A program made the translations under genes and the position numbers. This document shows, piece by piece, positions 47,840 through 60,659 of a stretch of DNA of 64,000 bases (within the stretch, counting starts at the first letter, position 1; the number at the start of each line of letters is the position of its first letter). The notes below the pieces were generated by a model. It was not told where the DNA came from and ran no database searches. It saw nothing but the letters and a program-made list of their open reading frames with translations. This DNA is from Styela clava. Lineage: Eukaryota > Chordata > Ascidiacea > Stolidobranchia > Styelidae. Where the stretch lies: positions 11,408,001-11,472,000 of the forward strand of contig NC_135262.1 in the NCBI RefSeq assembly GCF_964204865.1, in the 5' to 3' direction.

Positions 47840-50800
47840 ATGACTGGAGAGTCGACTTCAACATCTATCAAGCCTCGGGAAAAGTGGCGAAGTAAAGTTG
47901 ACTTCTTTTTTGGGTTAGCTGGTGGATCAGTCGGACTTGGAAATGTATGGAGATTTCCATATCTTTGTTACAAAAATGGAGGAGGTAAATATAGAAACAA
48001 TCTAAGAAATCGTTTCTACTGTCGGAAACAAAAATCTTTTTGTGTGTTAACTATACGCATTTCTGCTAATGAATTCATACTCAACACTATAATGACAGCG
48101 CATGAACTTTAGGTACTTGCTAGAAACCATGGTAGAGAGTACTCATGATGACAGGTTTGCGGTTTTCGACATTGACTTGAAGAAATTCTTTTCTACCGAT
48201 TAAACAGCGGAGCAGTTCTAAACGTATTTCAACACAGTTTGAAAATCAACTAAATTGATAGTGTGCTTGTGACGTATATATTTCACAAAATTATCAATGG
48301 AAATTTAGTCACCTTAATCCTTCAATTAGTTGAAAATTTTAGACAACCAATTGCTATGAACATTATACAGTCGCTGGCTTTGAATATTGGATTAAGTTAG
48401 GACAGGTTTTGCTTATTATGTTCGAAGGCACCGTTACTTGATAAAACGTGATAAACTTTATATAAATGTATGTTACATAAAAGGTAGGACTAGAACTAAA
48501 AAACCAGGTTCTTTGAAACATTATTCTTGAAACCATGTACATTTGCCACTTTGCTACATGGGAGATAAGTGAATAAAAACAATTATCGGTACAATACATA
48601 GGCGATACATGGCAATATAATTCATTAATAGACCACGAGAGTTCTATACAAAACTAATTGGCATTCGTGGGGTTTGGTTTAGCTATGCAAAATCGTCTCT
48701 TGTAACCATCATCAGCTGTTTTAACATTTAATTTTGGTCGCGGGTAGAGCCGTTGTGGTGCAATAATTAAATTACAAACGTTATGTGAATATATGTATAT
48801 CGATATATGGAAGTTTCCGCAATATTCCAATTAAGCGTGTGCCACAGGTAGCCTAAGATTCGGGGAGTCCTCTGTATGCAAGTCATATATGAATGTTGAT
48901 AAGTTTTATGATCATATTGCCTTGTTACCTCGACCAAAAACGGTTGAGCAACCACACATTTCGAAATTCCAATCCCCAAGTGTGTTGGTAAATACATGAA
49001 TGTAAATTGAACTGAATGTCTTCACTTTCAACCCGAACACTGAATTAACATGAAGCTAAAACAGTCAAATCTCTGATACAAGGTAAAATTGCATGCAATT
49101 CAATAAAACAAGTCCTCTGGCTATCTGTTATTTCACTTCTGTTTTTTTTTTTATAAATTTTTATACCAAACAGATTTTTGCTTTAGAAGTCTTTATAGTC
49201 ACAAGTTTGAAATCGAACCATTTTCGTGGTTAAGGATAAACCTAAAAATAAAGATCATACGTTCAAAATTCCGATTCTACTTGCCAGAAGCCACTTCAGT
49301 TATTTGTTTCGAACTCTGTGCCTCCCCCTGTTTATTTCCTTTCAAAATAATTTGTTTTTGATTTCATTCAGGTGCATTCCTCATTCCGTATTTGATATTT
49401 CTTCTGGTATCTGCTCTTCCAATTTTCTTCTTGGAGGTCACTCTTGGTCAATTTACAAGCAGGGGTGTAGCAAGAGCTTGGGAAATGGTACCAATTATGA
49501 AAGGTAATATGTTCAAAATAGTTTTAAATGATCGAAGTGCACATAACTTTTTAATTCAAGTCTTTATTTTGCAGGTATTGGATATGCGTCAACAGTTATA
49601 ATCGTCAATTTGAATACTTACTACATGACTGTTCTAGCGTGGGGTCTTAGATATATGGTTGCCAGCTTTTCTGCAACTCTACCATGGTCAACCTGCGACA
49701 ATGAATGGAACACAGAAAACTGTTTTGATTTTGAGAATTGGAATAAGACTTCGAATTTGGGCAATCTTTCCACCACCCAAAGCCCATTGTACCCAACAGT
49801 AGAACCTGGCAACTGGATATCGACGACAGGAAATACAAGTAGCGGAAAAAATGAAAGTGTGCGCGTTTCTTCTGTCGTCGAGTTTTGGGAGTATGTTGGC
49901 TAGTGTGTCGAAGAAAGCAAATTTTTTTATTTGCTTTGCGAACAATAAAATAAAAATTTTAGGTTTTAAACTTGGTATTGGATACTGTACACATATAATT
50001 TTAGCTGCGTGTCTGACCATTACATTTGGTTTACATTTATTCTATTGTTTACACAATAAGCTTTTTTTGATAGCATAACCAACTATTTGAATTTGACAAA
50101 TTATACGCAAAAAGAATTTTGAGTTGGAAATCTTCCTCGAGTAATTGCATTTTGGAATAATAGCCGTAGTAATAGTTCTTATAGATATTATTAAAATAAT
50201 TTATCTGTTCTTTGTCAAATCTTTTCCACTAACGTTAGTTTCATCAATTTTTCACTTAAACAGGAGGGGAGTACTTGGACTTTCAAGTGGAGTTCACGAA
50301 TTGGGATCTGTTCAATGGGAACTATTGCTCTGCATGTTGGTCGGATGGATTGTTGTTTATTTCTGTATTTGGAGAGGCATCGCCTGGACAAGCAAAGTAA
50401 GAAAGGGGGTTATGTATTTTTTATTAATCAGTTCGGATCATTTAACTCCCGTGTCTCGAATCTCTTTTAAAATCTTGATCGATTTAACTCATTACGAATA
50501 ACCGTTTTTTTTAATATTAGGTGGTGTACTTCACCGCAACTTTTCCGCTTTTAATGCTGTTTATCCTGTTTGTTCGGGGGATAACACTGGACGGGGCAAT
50601 CGACGGAATCGAATTTTATCTTAAACCAAACGCAACTAAACTGAAAGAACCACAGGTATGTCATATTTATCAAGTTTACGCTGACCTCTGTATAATATTG
50701 CTAATGATATTATTAACGAGTCGTGGTCATAGTAAAAGCAAAAACACATAAGAAGAACACGTACGAAAAAATACAAAAATCTTCGATCCATAGAGTAGGT

Positions 50801-53800
50801 TTTTGATAATGAGGCCTTTTAGATTGAGTCGCAATCTTTTTACAATATATATTTTTTTCATGATTTTATCACCTTCAAATTTATATATAGATTTGCATGT
50901 ATCGTTGGTATAAATATTTCAATTGTAACTTGCAGCTACTGTATTTGTTCGAATTCATTTTGAGATTCATATTACAATTCTGACAATAAATTTTCAGGTA
51001 TGGGCAGATGCAGCAACTCAAGTCTTCTATTCTTATTCTTTGTGCAACGGAATTTTGGTGGCGCTTGGAAGCTATAACACTTATCATCATAATACTTACA
51101 GGTACGCAGAAACATATCATTCTAAATATTATCTTTCAGAATGAGTTCAGCACTGGCAAGTACCAGTAAGAGAATTCAACAAAAAAGACATAAAAAGACA
51201 TAATTCCACAGAATTCCTTGATACAACTTGTTTTAAAGTTCCCATTACTGTTTTTTTTTTCAGAGATACGATATTGTTAGCCGTTCTCAACAGCGGAACC
51301 AGTTTCTTTTCAGGATTTGCTGTTTTCTCTGTTCTTGGGTATATGGCAAAAGAACAGGTACAAATCTTTTACTTATATATTTTAATACACACGTTTCAAC
51401 AAGGGCGATCATAGACTACAGAATTAGAGAAAAAGCAGGGCTGTTACCAGGGCTGAAATATAAAATAATACTCAACCACACACTACTTACAAAACCCAAG
51501 AAGCCACAAACATAAATAGGTTTATACATCACAAGTCAAATTAGCACTGACGATCTTATTATATATAGTTCTAGAATAAACATTTACTCTTTTAAACAAA
51601 CTCTTTTAAAAAAGGATAATGAGCAAGCCTTATGTAATCATTTTCTCTTTTAAACGAGCGATCATTTATATTTTTATGCAGAAATTCAATATTGCTTAAC
51701 GGTAAAAAAGTTTAAAAACTTATGATTATCAAAATAAAAAAACATTCGACCGTAACACATAAGTATATTGACGATATTCCATCCTCGATCACAAGCACTA
51801 TTTGGAATGTAAAATTCTTGGTGGGGACGTTTGTGAAAATTGTTTGACATATATACCGCCCAGTATTAAATTTTATACAGTATTCATGAAAGCACACACT
51901 TTTTATATCTCATTGCATTACAGAATGTTAATATTGACTCGGTTGCGGAATCGGGACCCGGATTGGTGTTTATTGCATACCCGAGAGCAATTTCTCTTTT
52001 GCCACTCCCGCAATTGTGGGGAGTTTTATTCTTCTTGATGTTATTTTTTCTGGGATTAGACAGCCAGGTGAATTAGTTTAATGAAAACTAAATATTTGTT
52101 AACTTTATATTGTGTGGTACTTTAATATGAAATGTATTTGACTACACCCGCATTATTATTGAGCTCTGAATGACTGTGAGATTTCAATAAAGAGTAACGT
52201 TGATTCTATCAATCAACGTTACTGTTTATTTTGAATTTATTCATATTTCAATAAATCATTCCTTTAGATTTTAATGTTTCAATATTTGAATATTTCAAAT
52301 GCAGATGTGAAATGATGCAATTTCATCGTTTCTTAAACTTCAGTTTGTAGGTCAAGAAAGCTTTATGACGTCATTAATAGATATGCGACCCAGGTTCTTT
52401 CAGAAGCCATGGAGAAGAGAAATGGTTGTCGCAGTTGTTTGTGGTGTACAATTTCTTATTGGAATACTAATGGTAACGCAAGTACGTTGTTTTCCAAATT
52501 TTTACACAATTATTTGGACTATAGATAGAGAATAGAATTGTTTGTGTAGGCTAAATATTTTATGAATTGTTTTACCCTGTCTTCCAAATAGGATTGTGGA
52601 CAAACCATCACTCATGCATATACAGTTACAATGTTTTTAAAATATTTCCCAGCTATAGTTTTAGGGAATCCGATATTTTGACTACAACTGATTTCAAAAA
52701 TCTACACCCAAACTGTGTTGGGAATTGCATGTGACTCAAACTTTCTCTTTTTTTTTTTTTCATATATACTTGAATTCATATACTTGAATCACCCTCAATT
52801 TAATTTTTTCAGGGCGGAGTTTATATTTTCAATATGTATGACAACTATGCAGCCGCGGGATGGTGTCTCTTCTTTATCGGGATATGTGAATGCGTAACAA
52901 TATCATGGCTTTTCGGAATCAACAAATATTGGGATCGAGTTATACATATGCTTGGGTTCAAACCTCGGATTCCCTGGTTTAAATGGTGCTGGGTGTTTGT
53001 GGCTCCAACTTCAACATTGGTAAGAATTGTTGCTAAAAGCATGTCACTTTTTAAAATTTGATTGGGGTATTTTACTACTTGATTTTGTCGTTTTATTGGT
53101 CACTCCATTCTGCTTATCTCACCGTGTTTTGCATTTAATATTTCCTCTGCTTTCCAGGCCGTTTTTCTTTATAGCTTGATCAAATACACACCACTGTCGT
53201 ACAACAAAATCTACATTTATCCTTTATGGGCTCAATTCTTAGCTTGGTGTCTGGCTCTTTGTGCAATATTGTGGATCCCGGGATACGCAATATATGCCAT
53301 ATGGAATGCCAAAGGTAGTCTATCAGAGGTAAGAATTTTGGGCTTTGGTACATTGGTACATTGTTCATTTCAGTCGTATAGAGCAGGGCTACTCAGCTGG
53401 CGGACCGCGGTCCGAATCCGGACCTTTCGGATATTCGATTCGGACCGCGTATAATTCTTTATTTTGGATCATGAGCCCACTTTTGAAATTTCTTTTCATA
53501 AAATCACTTTTATAGATTTGAAATATAAATGAAAAGGACAATAACGCCATACCAAACAATCATATCATTAGTCGGCCGAGAAATTGCGTGTTTAATAAGG
53601 ATGCCGAAATATAATTTCTGGAAAGTCCGGACTCAAATATGTTTGAAGTTTTGTATGCGGACCTTCGGTAAAAATAGTTGAGTAGCCCTGATATAGAGTA
53701 TAGACTCATAGAGTAATCGAAAATAAAAACCATTAAATGATGTTCAACGGTACAGAAAATAATACATACCCGATACAAACAGAACATACTTCTTGACATG

Positions 53801-54461
53801 TTAATTCATTATTTCGATACTAACACTTTACTTTCTACAATTGAAATATCCGACTAGCGCATCGTTCTTTGATTTTCGTGAAGATCAATTGTGACAAAAT
53901 ATCGACATTTTGAGCACAATTTATGTCTACTCAGTCATGTCCCTTCGTTGACTGTGTTAGGTCTCCATCAAACAATAATTTATAGTATTATTAATTATAT
54001 ATATAAATAAAAGATGTAAATTCTCGATTACTTTTCCAGCGTTGGAAAGCCGTAACAAAAATGCCAGCGGCAATTGAGAAACGACTCTACGGAATGGATC
54101 CCAAAGATGATATAGACGAGAAGCCGTCCCAAGCGGGTGAGAACCCTAACATAATACACAAACTTAACACGACAAAAGCAAAATTATTCCTCATTTAATT
54201 GTATGCATTGTTATCTCAGTATGAAACAAATGCTTAGAATAACTTTCTGTTAAAAGGCACCATTGGCGGCAGAGTTGATAATAGAAATGACACAAATCTA
54301 ACGAGAATTAATACAAGTATATATCTTTTATTTCCATGGGTCGTGATTATTTTTCTTTTTGTGTTTATCAATGTATTGATGTTTACTTAGGTGTACTTAT
54401 CGATGACAATGACAAAGAAGACGAATGCGAAGTTCCAGAATATTCATCCATCAGACTTTAA
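47840..54461 (+). CDS. SLC6 neurotransmitter/osmolyte:sodium symporter (GABA-taurine-creatine group)
   Basis: Thirteen exons (47840-47984, 49372-49503, 49575-49890, 50264-50396, 50521-50655, 50998-51101, 51264-51357, 51924-52067, 52344-52481, 52813-53019, 53158-53328, 54040-54136, 54391-54461) give 628 residues in consistent phase. TM1 carries [18 protein letters not shown], with the Na+/Cl- site residues, at 32-49. TM2 has [11 protein letters not shown]. The extracellular loop after TM3 has the usual Cys pair and several N-x-S/T sites. Further family blocks are [36 protein letters not shown] and LGLDSQFV. The sequence is closest in feel to SLC6A1/6/8/12/13 rather than monoamine or glycine carriers. 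It would couple uptake of a small amino-acid-like substrate to Na+ and Cl- at the plasma membrane. The exact substrate cannot be told. The cytosolic C-terminus is acidic and short. Confidence 0.95.
53384..53690 (+). mobile_element. Non-autonomous hAT element, family 1 (copy B)
   Basis: The ends CAGGGCTACTCAGCTGG and AATAGTTGAGTAGCCCTG are flanked by 8-mers GTATAGAG (53376-53383) and ATATAGAG (53691-53698), which match at 7 of 8 positions. It is inverted relative to copy A at 2803-3117. It lies in the SLC6 intron between exons 53158-53328 and 54040-54136. Confidence 0.9.
54257..54316 (+). CDS. Possible cassette exon near the SLC6 C-terminus
   Basis: Sixty bases between an AG (TTAAAAG|G) and a GTATAT donor are open in phase 1 to phase 1, exactly the phase of the flanking intron. 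They would add 20 residues ([19 protein letters not shown] plus a junction residue) to the cytosolic tail. The acceptor is weak. An alternative exon is inferred, not demonstrated. Confidence 0.3.
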
Positions 54462-54469
54462 ATAATGAT

Positions 54470-55960
54470 TTAAATGAAACAAATTCAAATCACCTCATAT
54501 ATTTATGATGAATCTGCCACAGTAATCATTACAGTTTACTGTGTAAATTAATGGTGAATCACCAGCATGACACTCAAAGATACAAAATATATAATAATAA
54601 AAACAAGAATAATTGACGTGCAGTTCAATACCTAATTTTCTTATACACACTGAATCAATAAATTTGCTATGCTTTCCTATATGCACGTGCAAACCAGCTA
54701 CGATACCATTAAAAATAAAGCAGTGAGCATTTTGTATTTGTGATAGAATAATTATTTTTGTAAGATTTAACTTATGAATACCTCCCATGCTGTTTACGAC
54801 CTTAATTGTTTGTAGTAAAATGCCGTGTATATTGGAATAATTGCTCTCTGATCAAACAGGATTTACAATGTGATAGCTAAGTTCTATTCAAATCTTCACC
54901 TTTTATTTGAAAAATGAAGAATATTAATCTAATAACGTCTTCCTGATTGATACCTTCTCAACTTTCGGGTATCTTTTCTGAAAAACACATCTGACTATCC
55001 ATGATCATAATGTCGCGTTGTATCGGAAATATTTTCAAATTTCCTACGTCAATACCCTTATTGTTGATCAAATAATTGTTTATTAGTTTGATATTGAAAT
55101 TCTAGCATGTTTTGTTACAGGACCTCGACTCCTTTGTTTCACCGAAGATAACTGTTCATTAGTAATTGTATCTGTGTAACTGAAGCCGTTGTTGATTTTC
55201 AATAAACCTATTTTTCATGATTTTTATTGTGGTTATTTACAATTGTGTGATATTGGAAATCAATACTGCAGCGGAGAACAATAGGCTTAATAAAATTACA
55301 AGGCTATACAGTAATTAATTACTGGCTTCGAATTTTATTGGAATTCATTTCAAAAAGACCCGAAAAAAACAGCCCATCTTTAACACGATGTGACGGATAA
55401 TATAACAACGCGACGTGTCTGTGGATCGTCAGAAGAAGTCGCAATGTCAAACTGACATGGCATAGTAAGGGTTTGTCTTATCATATGGGTGGTTGGTATC
55501 ACCTAATTTTTAAGCAAGTTTTATTTCAATTAATGATCTCGTGGACTGATTTTAGTATAAGAATCCCCGACTCGATGCAACGAAAGGGATGATTATTGTA
55601 TTCTAATAGTTTAAAAGCGAAGCCTCATTTAGTAAAAATTCGAAGATTAATAAAAAAGCTTGTCCAACACAAACATCGTCTCAGCTTAGGGTCTAAGTCT
55701 CTAAGACATGGAAGAAAACATTGTCTAATAAAATAAAGTGGTGAAAAAATTTTTGGGATCCATTTCTCTTACCGATTTATATTGCGACAGTCCAGATTAA
55801 TAATAGCGATTGGTGACGAGTAAAATTTGACACTTCACGAAAGAGCGTCTAGTTTCGCAGCAATATGAGTTAAGCTTCGATTATATATATACTTTCGATT
55901 CAGTATTTACAAGTTATGGTTCATATTAAGTACAACCAGCTAATTAAGGCCTAGAAAAAA
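54470..55960. other. Intergenic region between the SLC6 and lectin genes
   Basis: I see no gene. AATAAA at 55201-55206 could end the SLC6 transcript. A TATATATATA stretch at about 55882-55891, some 80 bp before the lectin ATG, could be its TATA box. Confidence 0.35.
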
Positions 55961-55967
55961 TAAAACC

Positions 55968-57701
55968 ATGCGACTGCTGCTGGTAGTTTTGCTATTTACT
56001 TTGCTCGTTGGAACTGGAAGTGAGGACCCAAATAAGTTTATGGTATGTAAAGAAATGGAGTCTGTTTTTAGCGACGAACACATTGCTGCATCTAATAGAA
56101 GAGGTGTGCAAGGACCTCCAGGGAAAAAGGGTCCTCCCGGAATAAAGGGTCAACGTGGACTTCCGGGTGTTGCTGGCCAATCAGATGAAGTGGACTACGA
56201 TCGCGTAGAGCAAATCGTCAAAGTTGCAATCAATTCAGGTTAATGTACAAAATATGAACATTGTATAGGCATATATACATACTTGTACATATATGTATGT
56301 CGCTTGTATTTATGCATATAAACGTTGAAATTTATATATTTTGAATGTAACGATTATGAATGATTTTTTTACCGAAGTTATATTATCATCATTATAAAAC
56401 TGTTCACAGAATTAGATTCAATCACTGAACGTTTACGATCAATAGAAAGAAGAATAACAAACATTACTCTTTTACCAGAATGTGAGTAAGAGTGTGCTTT
56501 ATATATATCTGCTAACGGAGCTCCCGAAGTATGTGCACCAAGATGGCACACAACTTGAACATAGTATGTGTACCAGGTTAGGGTTCAGGCTGTGCGCCAT
56601 CTTGGTGCACATACTTCGGGAGCTAACGAACGTTTGGTTGAATTTTTCTCAAGGTGTGGTTGCTCCTATAGCTATTTGGACGCGACATAATTCTCATATA
56701 AGTATATTAAAATCAAGTGTTGACAGTCAGGATTCGAGAATTTTTGTAGGGAAGAATATTCTACTGAAATCATAATGAAAAGTTTTTGAGAAAACAATAT
56801 CGACGCAATAATAAAAAAAAATGAAACCACATTCTAACCTTTTTGCTCTGTGATATTAAAAAAAAATAATATTTTGAAATAGAAATCTCATAAATTGATT
56901 TTTCTATTATGTAAGAAATTCATAAAAACCGTTTTTTTATCAGATTTACGGAGTTTATATTTTTTAGTGAAATGTGTTGCAATTAATGGAATGATGTACG
57001 ACGGAAAATGCTATTGGGTAGAAATAAGTTTTTCAATGAATACCAACATCCCCGAAGCTAAACAGATTTGTGAGAGAATTGACTCCAGATTGGCTGATCT
57101 TTACAGCAGAACACATTACGATAATCTAATGAAATATTTGAGAATGAAATTACCCGAAGGAAATTCTGATATGTTTGTGTGGACTGGGATGCAGAGAAAC
57201 TCGGTTTGTATCTCAACTTCTTTGTTTACTGCTGGTGAATGCCAAAAGTAACATGTTTTTCAAACAATGAATACGTAAATCAAAACGCTACATAATTTTC
57301 TTCTCCGATTCCCTTTTAAGTTGAAAAAAAAAATATATTCAGTGACAAAATAGTTTCTAAAACTCAATTGTCCGGTCCGAATGTGCTACCAAATTCTGCC
57401 GCTCCCAAATACCATTTATTAGACCAATATTTAATAGAACTTCAAATAACCTTAAGTAGTATATCGACGAAGCAAGATAATTGAATGTTTATTTTTCTAG
57501 GCAAGTCAAGCGACACTTTCAACTGGACAGTTGGCTCCTTACATAAAAGCAAGATCTGACAAAACGAAATGGGAAAATGCGGAAGCACCAAGAACACATG
57601 CATATTTACGCGTTTTACGTGACACGACGTCAACAGATCAAGGATTCGGGTCGATTTGGCCGTCATGGGAAGCCAATGGAGTGTTGTGTCAAACCCTTTA
57701 G
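55968..57701 (+). CDS. Collectin-like protein: signal peptide, collagen stretch, neck, C-type lectin-like domain
   Basis: Four exons (55968-56238, 56410-56481, 56968-57203, 57501-57701) join in frame to 259 residues. Residues 1-17 form a signal peptide (MRLLLVVLLFTLLVGTG). Cys27 could link chains. Residues 46-72 are nine Gly-x-y collagen triplets, and about 79-114 form a helical neck for trimerisation. The rest is a C-type lectin-like fold, with KCYW, PEAKQICERIDSRLADL and FVWTGM, ending in GVLCQTL. Collectins with this order bind microbial sugars and can trigger complement (family knowledge). Here no EPN/QPD or WND calcium-sugar motif is seen. Only one cysteine lies in the last exon, so the usual C2-C3 disulphide is missing, and sugar binding is doubtful. 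The exon 3 acceptor could instead be at 56943, adding eight residues. Confidence 0.88.
56518..56621. mobile_element. Foldback element, copy 3
   Basis: The left arm (CTCCCGAAGTATGTGCACCA, AGATGGCACACAAC) is mirrored by the right arm (GTGCGCCATCTTGGTGCACA, TACTTCGGGAG). A 7-bp direct repeat, GCTAACG, flanks it (56511-56517, 56622-56628) and may be the target duplication. It lies in intron 2 of the lectin gene. Confidence 0.87.
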
Positions 57702-57844
57702 TAGCATACCGAAGATTTTAAAAATATTTATTTCATTTTTGATGTAGCCTATTGTTTGTTCAATGTACATACCACAATCTCCGATATTTTAACTGACGCA
57801 AACTTTATTTCTTATTCATACAATACCGGCTAACTTGTATTTTG

Positions 57845-57850
57845 AATAAA
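57845..57850 (+). terminator. Poly(A) signal of the lectin gene
   Basis: AATAAA lies 144 bp after the lectin stop codon. Confidence 0.55.
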
Positions 57851-57859
57851 AGTTCTATT

Positions 57860-59143
57860 GGCTTTACAGAGACAAATAACAAACTTTCAAAATATCTCCA
57901 GGACAATACAGTGACGTGACATAAGTTGAAATGATATCATTATTTTCATTTTAATATATATGGTGAAAACATATTGTCATCTCATTTATTTCTATCATAC
58001 TACAAATCTTTAGCGCTTGCTTAACTGTACTTTTATCACACACCCAAAAAATCCGAGCCCTTTAGCTAGTCAAACTGTGGTATCTAACCAATGTGTAAGG
58101 AAGATACACTTTCTTTGATATACGGAGCAGTTTCTCAAGCAAAGTTGTAAAACACTCTATTAAAAACAGTACCATTCTGGTAGTTTCAATGATAAGACTT
58201 TAATTAGAAAGAAATTGTACAAGTGACCATGGTCCGAACCCTGATAGCCATTGGCCAGCGTTCTTGGGTTAGAAAGCATCCAAAGTTTTTCGCTTTAACA
58301 TTAATAAGGGGCAAAATTTATCTGTCATTTTGCAAAGTGCTCTCTCTTGTTTTTCAGTCCTATATCTACGTTTCCCTATATGCATTGTACCGCGTTAGTC
58401 TATTTAAACGCTAGAAACTTCTAAAATAAAACCATTGCTTGGCACCCAGTGTGCAATCAACGGACAGTCTGACGGAATGCCACGTGGTCTCTCAATATAC
58501 TCAAAATCAGCCGAACTTGGGATAAAGTATCGGGTCTCAAAAGACTCACGAAAAATTGAAATGAAACTCGATTTTTCCCAAAAACAACAATCGCGCTAAC
58601 AACAACAACAGCGCGACAACAGTAACTTAGCTAAACGATCCATATGTACTCTTCATGTCAACCTAATGTCATGCAAAATGAGAGGCAGTCAATCACAGTT
58701 ATAGGTAATAAGTAGGTGCTAAAGTTTATTCGAAGACTAAAAATCTCTCTACTGCTGGATAAGTATTCATAAAATTATCAATATGTAAACGTCCGGGTAT
58801 TTCTAAAGAACGATACTTCAGTCGCCTAAAATCCTAATCGTTATACGGCGGAAACTTCTGATAGGCATTTGTTGCACACGTGTACTGGTACAACTTACAG
58901 ATAGGAATAAGAAATGAAGGTAGCGGTTCCATAGATAGTCAGTGGAATAAAATTCATGCAAATATATCAGTTGAATCAATACCCTGTCTGTGCTTGCCGT
59001 GATGGCAATTGCACGGAAAATTTAATAATAAAAATATATTGTTGTACTGTGAGATGCATTCGACCGTTTGATTCTACGTCATTGTTGGTTATTACCTTGG
59101 TGATGAAGTCAAAAGTGTTGAGACGTAGTTTATTTCCTCAAGT
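57860..59143. other. Intergenic region between the lectin gene and the minus-strand PPxY gene
   Basis: I see no gene. A fragment of repeat family 4 lies at about 58560-58660 (AACAACAACAGCG..., AACGATCCATATG). Confidence 0.4.
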
Positions 59144-60659
59144 CTAATTGTGAGAATAATAAGGTGCTATTTGAGGTTGTTGATTTTCGAATTTATATCC
59201 AGGTGGAGCAAGTGCGGTTGGATATGGCGGAGGATTCGTTGAGTATGCTGGCATCGGAACGGTTGACACTAAATTGTAATGCAAAATTAATATATTTTCT
59301 AGAGAAAGTAAATCGAAGGCTATTAATATTTTTTTTTATGATTTAATAACTCAGTTTTTCATTTGGTACCTGAGTGATATATTTTTTGCAATTTGACTTA
59401 ATTAACCCTATTTATTATTTTTTACTTCTTAATCTTTGTGACAGATAATTCTTAAAAGTGTATTACTTTTTGCGTGATCAAACTATAATTACATTTTGTT
59501 TAGAATATTTATACCTGATGGCTGATTTTGAAAGGTATATGTCTGTTGGGGTATGTTACTTTGATGCTTCTTGAAGCAACAATATCCAAACATGCAGATT
59601 GCTAACCAAATTAGCATAACGGCTACTGATGAACCGAGTGATATCCCAATCCAAGCCCAATAACTGTAAAATGAAGTTGGTAATAAAAATTTACGTTGAA
59701 AACTGTTCAACATGCCTAATTATTTTTTTGAAATACCCAGGATTTATTTGCATGTTGTTTTATTTCGGTTCAGAACATTAAAAACATTTTATGTATATTT
59801 TGTTTTTCAACAGCTGAATGTCAAGCTCCCTGTATTACTCGGAAGAATCACCTTAGTTTAAAATTGTGCTCTATAAGAATTTAAATTAAAACACTAATAT
59901 TTTAAAATTAAGGGAATTTTATTGTGATATTGCCAAGAGTATATTATGTTATCTTCACTATCTCCTGTTTGCAATTACATATTTTGGTCAGATTATAATT
60001 TCAATTTGGACAAGTATGCGCACCAAGATGGCGCACAACCTGAACTCAGGTTGTGTACCAGGTTAAGGTTCAGGTTATGTGACATCTTGGTGCGCATACT
60101 TCAGGAGCACCTTCAATTTATACTTACTCGACTTTATTCACATGTGTCACACAGGAAGTAGAGACGCACATAAAAATAAAATGATTTTTTTTAATGCTAT
60201 TTGTTTATATTGCAAACAATATGAGGATAATGGTAAGAGTACGAATTGTTTCAAGTTATACAGGGGTGTAAAAGTCTCCAATTACATAATCTAGTCTAAT
60301 TCAAGTATGTGCTACTATTGAGGTAGGAGGAGCTTTACTGTATTTTAATAAAAAATTGGAAACCTTTCTACATCAGCGTTTGCTAATCGAAGAAGATTTC
60401 CACTTGCAGTATAATCATGTGTCAAAGTTAGGGTAACTTTAAACGTAATGTTGTGGATTGTAATTTATTTTGGTCTATTACAATTGAATTCGATTTTGTT
60501 AATCTTCCTGGTCACACAACATTCAAACTTAACAAAAGGTGTTACATATATACATTTGACATGGGGAAATAAATAACATAATATTGTATTACGTGCAAGG
60601 CAGCTGTCAACACAGAAAATCACAAATATCAGGATGCAAAAACTTTTCATTGTTTCCAA
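59144..60659 (-). CDS. Single-pass membrane protein with PPxY tail, with an in-frame stop in exon 1
   Basis: Three minus-strand exons are proposed: 60659-60364, 59663-59515 and 59268-59144 (stop). Their phases (2, then 1) agree. Exon 1 starts with a clear signal peptide (MKSFCILIFVIFCVDSCLA) and a Cys-containing stretch. It then meets TAA at 60467-60465, after which the same frame goes on (ITIHNITFKVTLTLTHDY) to a donor whose phase fits the next exon. Exon 2 is a transmembrane helix (WIGISLGSSVAVMLIWLAIC) followed by Cys/Lys residues. Exon 3 is Pro/Tyr-rich with NPPPYPTA and APPGYKF, two PPxY motifs that bind WW domains, for example in NEDD4-type ligases. The layout recalls Shisa/WBP1/VOPP1-like proteins, but I cannot name the family. 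Either exon 1 is mis-modelled, or the TAA makes this copy a pseudogene. Confidence 0.6.
60009..60111. mobile_element. Foldback element, copy 4
   Basis: The left arm (AAGTATGCGCACCAAGATGG, CGCACAACCTGAAC) is mirrored by the right arm (GTTCAGGTTATGTGACATCT, TGGTGCGCATACTT). It lies in an intron of the minus-strand PPxY gene. Confidence 0.87.

Noticed and set aside
59204-59280. Plus-strand exon-like frame (GGASAVGYGGGFVEY...) ending in a stop
   Set aside because: The minus strand of the same bases encodes the PPxY tail with a fitting acceptor and phase, which explains the sequence better.
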